From Aliitabrizicola sp041905595 (GTDB lineage: Bacteria > Pseudomonadota > Alphaproteobacteria > Rhodobacterales > Rhodobacteraceae): a DNA stretch of 64,000 nucleotides. Made by a program: the position numbers and the translations under genes. Numbering within the stretch: the stretch's first letter is position 1; each line of letters begins with the position of its first letter. Below are positions 60,833 to 64,000 of this stretch, piece by piece. A model generated the notes under the pieces. The model had not been told where the DNA came from and did not search any database. It saw only the letters and a program-made list of their open reading frames with translations. The stretch spans positions 1 through 64,000 of the forward strand of contig JAYRKT010000027.1 of the NCBI GenBank assembly GCA_041905595.1. The letters run 5' to 3'.

Positions 60833-62254
60833 ATGACCGAAGCCCCGTTCCGCCCTTTCGAGACCCACCTGGATGAGGCGGCGGCGCTTCGCCTGCTGCG
60901 CGAAACCACCGCAGGCGCCGAGGACGGCGAGCTTTTTCTTGAGCGGTCCCGCTCGGAAGCGATCGTTCTGGACGACGGCCGCATCCGGCAGGCGAGCTAT
61001 GACGCATCACAGGGCTTCGGCCTCCGCGCGGTGCGGGGCGAGGTCGCCGGTTATGCCCATTCGACCGAAATCTCGGAAAGCGCCCTGCGGCGGGCCAGCG
61101 AAACCGCGCGGCTGGCCGTCGGCGACGGCGGCGGGGTGCTTGCGGCAGCGCCGACCGGCACAAATCTGAAGCTTTACGGGGACGCCGACCCGATGGCCGA
61201 TGCGACCTTCCCGGTCAAGATCGAGACCCTGCGCGAGATCGACGCCTATGCGCGCGGTCTCGACCGCCGTGTCGTGCAGGTTTACGCCACCATTTCGGCC
61301 GGTCTGCAGGAGGTCGAGATCCTGCGCCCCGAAGGCATCCGTTTCACCGATGTCCGCCCGATGGCACGGCTCAACATCTCTGTCATCGTCGAGGAGAACG
61401 GCCGGCGCGAGTCCGGCGGGATGGGCGGCGGTGGCCGCTATGGCCTCGCCCGCTTGCTGGAGCGCGATCACTGGCAAGGCGTGGCGCAGGAGGCTCTCCG
61501 CATCGCACTGGTGAACCTGAGCGCCGAGGCGGCGCCTGCGGGAACAATGGATGTGGCGCTTGGCGCCGGCTGGCCGGGGATCCTGCTGCACGAAGCGGTG
61601 GGCCACGGGCTCGAGGGCGATTTCAACCGCAAGAAGACGTCCGCCTTCGCCGGGCTTCTGGGCCAACGGGTCGCGGCGCCCGGGGTGACGGTGCTCGATG
61701 ACGGCACGATCCCCGACCGGCGCGGCTCGATCAGCGTCGATGACGAGGGCACGCCCTCGGGCAAGAACGTGTTGATCGAGGATGGCATCCTTGTCGGCTA
61801 CATGCAGGACCGCCAGAACGCCCGGCTTATGGGGGTCAAGCCAACCGGCAACGGCCGGCGGGAAAGCTTCGCCCATATCCCGATGCCGCGCATGACCAAC
61901 ACCTACATGCTTGGCGGCAATGCCGATCCCGAGGCGATTGTGGCCGAATTGAAGGACGGCATCTATGCCGTTGGCTTTGGCGGCGGGCAAGTCGACATCA
62001 CCAACGGCAAGTTCGTCTTCTCCTGCACCGAGGCGTATCGCGTGAAGAACGGCAAGATCGGTGCGCCGGTTAAAGGCGCGACGCTGATCGGCGACGGGGC
62101 AACGGCACTGCGCCAGATCCGGGCGATCGGCAACGACATGGCGCTTGACCCCGGCATAGGCAATTGCGGCAAGGCCGGCCAATGGGTGCCGGTGGGCGTG
62201 GGCCAGCCGACGCTGCTGATCGGGGGGCTGACGGTCGGCGGCAGCGCCGCCTGA
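60833..62254 (+). CDS. tldD: Metalloprotease TldD
   Basis: 473 residues of the TldD/PmbA family, whose heterodimer unfolds and degrades peptides, for example in microcin maturation and CcdA turnover. The zinc motif HEAVGH is at 253-258 (His253, Glu254, His257), with DFNRKKTSAFAG-like sequence after it and GGNADPEAIVAELKDGIYAVG and CTEAYRVKNGKIG near the end. The partner pmbA/tldE is not in view. It is divergent from ctaC. Confidence 0.96.
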   Translation: MTEAPFRPFETHLDEAAALRLLRETTAGAEDGELFLERSRSEAIVLDDGRIRQASYDASQGFGLRAVRGEVAGYAHSTEISESALRRASETARLAVGDGGGVLAAAPTGTNLKLYGDADPMADATFPVKIETLREIDAYARGLDRRVVQVYATISAGLQEVEILRPEGIRFTDVRPMARLNISVIVEENGRRESGGMGGGGRYGLARLLERDHWQGVAQEALRIALVNLSAEAAPAGTMDVALGAGWPGILLHEAVGHGLEGDFNRKKTSAFAGLLGQRVAAPGVTVLDDGTIPDRRGSISVDDEGTPSGKNVLIEDGILVGYMQDRQNARLMGVKPTGNGRRESFAHIPMPRMTNTYMLGGNADPEAIVAELKDGIYAVGFGGGQVDITNGKFVFSCTEAYRVKNGKIGAPVKGATLIGDGATALRQIRAIGNDMALDPGIGNCGKAGQWVPVGVGQPTLLIGGLTVGGSAA

Positions 62255-62266
62255 TCGCGGTAGAGA

Positions 62267-62296
62267 GAACCGGCTCGCCCGATTGCAAGCCGGTTC
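62267..62296. terminator. Bidirectional hairpin between tldD and methyltransferase
   Basis: GAACCGGCT and AGCCGGTTC form a perfect 9-bp stem with a 12-nt loop, between the convergent stops. No strong U tract. Confidence 0.6.
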
Positions 62297-62300
62297 CGGC

Positions 62301-63155
62301 CTAGCCGCGCGTCGCCGAGTACAGGTTGATGACCGCCGGAACTCGGATGCCGTCGGGCGTGGCATAGCTTGAGAAGGCTTCACGGAGGCCGTCCTGGATC
62401 GCCGCCATGTCGGCCGCCGAGCCGCCCTTGTCGCGCATCAACCTGGGAATGGCGCCGATACTGGTCAGAAGCGTCACCACCGCCTCGATGCCGCCGGGAT
62501 GGTGCAGGTCGACCTCGTGCCGGTCGGCGCGCGCCTCTGACAGGCCCGACTCGCGCAGGATGCCGGTAACGCGCGCAGGGTCGCGGAACGCCATCGGGCC
62601 GGGGGCATCCGGGTCCGCCGGTTCGGGTGGGCCAAGCCGGGCCCCGGCGATCCGGCCGGGCACCAGGAAGAAAGGGTTGGCCTCGACCTCGGCCCAGGCG
62701 GCCATGACCATCCGACCGCCCGGCCTGAGCGCCGCACCGAGGTTGCGGAAGGCCGCGACTGGATCGGCGAAGAACATCACGCCGAAGCGTGACAGGATCA
62801 GGTCGGCCATGCCGCGGGAAAACGCGTGATCTTGCGCATCGGCGAGCAGGAAACTCGTCTGGTCCAGCCCGGCCTCGCGGCGCCGCTCTTCGGCCCGCGC
62901 CAGCAGCGGCTCGGAAATGTCGATGCCGATCACCCTGCCCTGCGGTCCAACCCGGCGGGCGACGGCGAGGGTTGTCGCCCCGGCCCCGCAGCCGATGTCG
63001 ATCGCGGTTTCGCCCGGCGCCGGATCGGCCGCCAACAACACGAGATCCGAGACACCGGCCAGGACCAAGTCCATCTCCGGCTGGAAACGGACCCAGTTCC
63101 GTCCCGGATCGGCGTTCCAGAAATCCGCCTGTCCCTGATTGCTGTCACTTGCCAT
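62301..63155 (-). CDS. SAM-dependent methyltransferase (class I)
   Basis: 284 residues starting MASDSNQGQADFWNADPG after GGGAGGGCGGG. The SAM site is AIDIGCGAGATTLAVA (about 50-65), followed by RVIGIDISEPLLARAEER and DLILSRFGVMFF. The C-terminal half is a substrate cap. It resembles UbiE-like and small-molecule methyltransferases; the substrate is unknown. It is convergent with tldD. Confidence 0.88.
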   Translation of the reverse strand: MASDSNQGQADFWNADPGRNWVRFQPEMDLVLAGVSDLVLLAADPAPGETAIDIGCGAGATTLAVARRVGPQGRVIGIDISEPLLARAEERRREAGLDQTSFLLADAQDHAFSRGMADLILSRFGVMFFADPVAAFRNLGAALRPGGRMVMAAWAEVEANPFFLVPGRIAGARLGPPEPADPDAPGPMAFRDPARVTGILRESGLSEARADRHEVDLHHPGGIEAVVTLLTSIGAIPRLMRDKGGSAADMAAIQDGLREAFSSYATPDGIRVPAVINLYSATRG

Positions 63156-63253
63156 CCCGCCCTCCCGCACGATGTCCCTGACCGGCACAGGCTAGCAGCG
63201 GGCCGGGGCCGCACAAGGGGGCAGCGGTATATGCTGCGCGATCCGTCCCGGGA

Positions 63254-64000
63254 TCAGTCGCGCCCGAACCGCCCCTTCAGCGCGTCGGCGAAGGCGTTGC
63301 CCGATCCGCCGCCCGACGGGCCTGCGGACCGGGGCAGCGGCTTGGCGCCCTTCGACGGGGCTGGACTGCGCGGTTCGGCGGCGCGCTCCTTCGCCGCCTC
63401 GCGCCCTGCACCGTCGCTGCGCATAGTCAGGCCGATGCGTTTGCGCGGCACATCGACCTCGACGACGCGCACCTTCACCACGTCGCCCGCCTTGACCACC
63501 TCATGCGGGTCCTTGACGAAGCGGTCGGCGAGCTGGCTCACATGCACGAGCCCGTCCTGATGGACACCAATGTCGACGAAGGCCCCGAAGGCGGCGACGT
63601 TGGTGACCGTGCCTTCCAGCATCATGCCAGGCTTCAGGTCCTTGATGTCCTCGACCCCCTCGGCAAAGGTCGCGGTCTTGAAACTGGGACGCGGGTCGCG
63701 GCCCGGTTTTTCCAGTTCCGCAAGGATGTCCTTCACCGTCGGCAGGCCGAAGCGGTCATCGGTAAAGCTCTTCGGCTCCAGCCGACGCAGCGGCGCGGGA
63801 TCGGCCATGAGGCTGCGCAGGTCGCGACCGCAGGCGGCAACGATCTTGCGCGCCACATCATAGGCCTCGGGGTGAACTGCGGAGGCGTCGAGCGGCTCCT
63901 TCCCGCCCGCAATGCGCAGGAAACCCGCCGCCTGCTCGAAGGCCTTGGGTCCGAGGCGCGGCACCTTCAGAAGGTCGCGCCGCGTGGCGAAGGCGCCGTT
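63254..64000 (-). CDS. tex: Tex-family RNA-binding transcription accessory protein (5' part outside window)
   Basis: Only the C-terminal ~248 residues are inside. They show the helix-hairpin-helix end (RLGPKAFEQAAGFLRI), the linker, then an S1 RNA-binding domain with MLEGTVTNVAAFGAFVDIG and HVSQLADRFVKDPHEVVKAGD, and a basic Pro/Gly/Ser-rich tail ending ADALKGRFGRD. Tex/Spt6-like proteins act in transcription elongation and RNA handling; the N-terminal domains and start lie beyond the right edge. Confidence 0.93.
   Translation of the reverse strand, partial: NGAFATRRDLLKVPRLGPKAFEQAAGFLRIAGGKEPLDASAVHPEAYDVARKIVAACGRDLRSLMADPAPLRRLEPKSFTDDRFGLPTVKDILAELEKPGRDPRPSFKTATFAEGVEDIKDLKPGMMLEGTVTNVAAFGAFVDIGVHQDGLVHVSQLADRFVKDPHEVVKAGDVVKVRVVEVDVPRKRIGLTMRSDGAGREAAKERAAEPRSPAPSKGAKPLPRSAGPSGGGSGNAFADALKGRFGRD

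Overview
The window is about 64 kb of GC-rich chromosome from an alphaproteobacterium, most likely a member of the Rhodobacteraceae/Paracoccaceae (Rhodobacter, Paracoccus, Defluviimonas type). The main clues are the aa3 oxidase assembly cluster ctaC-ctaB-orf-ctaG-ctaE-surf1-thrC-M16 peptidase-rimJ, a pair of Lrp/AsnC genes divergent from ilvC, the folB-folP-glmM run, a SAM-II riboswitch in front of metZ, a perfect FNR-type box, and copies of a GC-rich intergenic repeat carrying CCCCCGAGGATATTTG. I saw no tRNA, rRNA, CRISPR array, transposase, integrase or prophage gene. The window looks like core chromosome, with a few clade-restricted proteins of unknown function.

Left part (1-15.9 kb): two overlapping Lrp-type regulators face ilvC across a short region with a 16-bp palindrome. 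Next come a GFA-fold protein and an adenosine/adenine deaminase on the plus strand. On the minus strand are a folate/cell-wall operon (folB fused to an unknown domain, folP, glmM), a SleB-like hydrolase, and the glycyl-tRNA synthetase cluster glyQ - membrane orf - gltS - glyS, followed by a PPDK-like protein whose nucleotide-binding domain has lost key residues.

Middle (16-35.6 kb): an exported SPOR/peptidoglycan-binding protein with a dead trypsin-like domain; a MarR regulator with a near-perfect palindrome before a FabF-like synthase; trkH, folE2, and metZ with its promoter, SAM-II aptamer and terminator; an alpha/beta hydrolase; yciB behind a large beta-helix-like membrane protein; ftsY interrupted by an assembly gap; an AlkB-like hydroxylase, small proteins, xseA, purD and a bestrophin.

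Right part (35.7-64 kb): a pyruvate-kinase-like protein divergent from lysC, then ptsP, EcsC, GNAT, a flavin reductase, a GT90 glycosyltransferase and a luciferase-like oxidoreductase; an SbtA-type bicarbonate permease divergent from a LysR regulator; mtnP-DUF2927-apt, which combines methylthioadenosine cleavage and adenine salvage; an SDR, DUF2165, a D-2-hydroxyacid dehydrogenase and DUF1697; the aa3 oxidase cluster; tldD, whose start lies 12 bp from an FNR box in the ctaC-tldD intergenic region; a methyltransferase; and the 3' end of tex.

Most genes are housekeeping. The points that most merit follow-up are the two enzyme-fold proteins with lost catalytic or ligand residues (dead protease, PPDK-like protein), the FolB fusion, the regulatory elements (SAM-II with a built-in antiterminator, MarR palindrome, FNR box, LysR box) and the dispersed intergenic repeat. 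I did not find a clear new multi-gene system. All family names come from reading motifs, without database searches.
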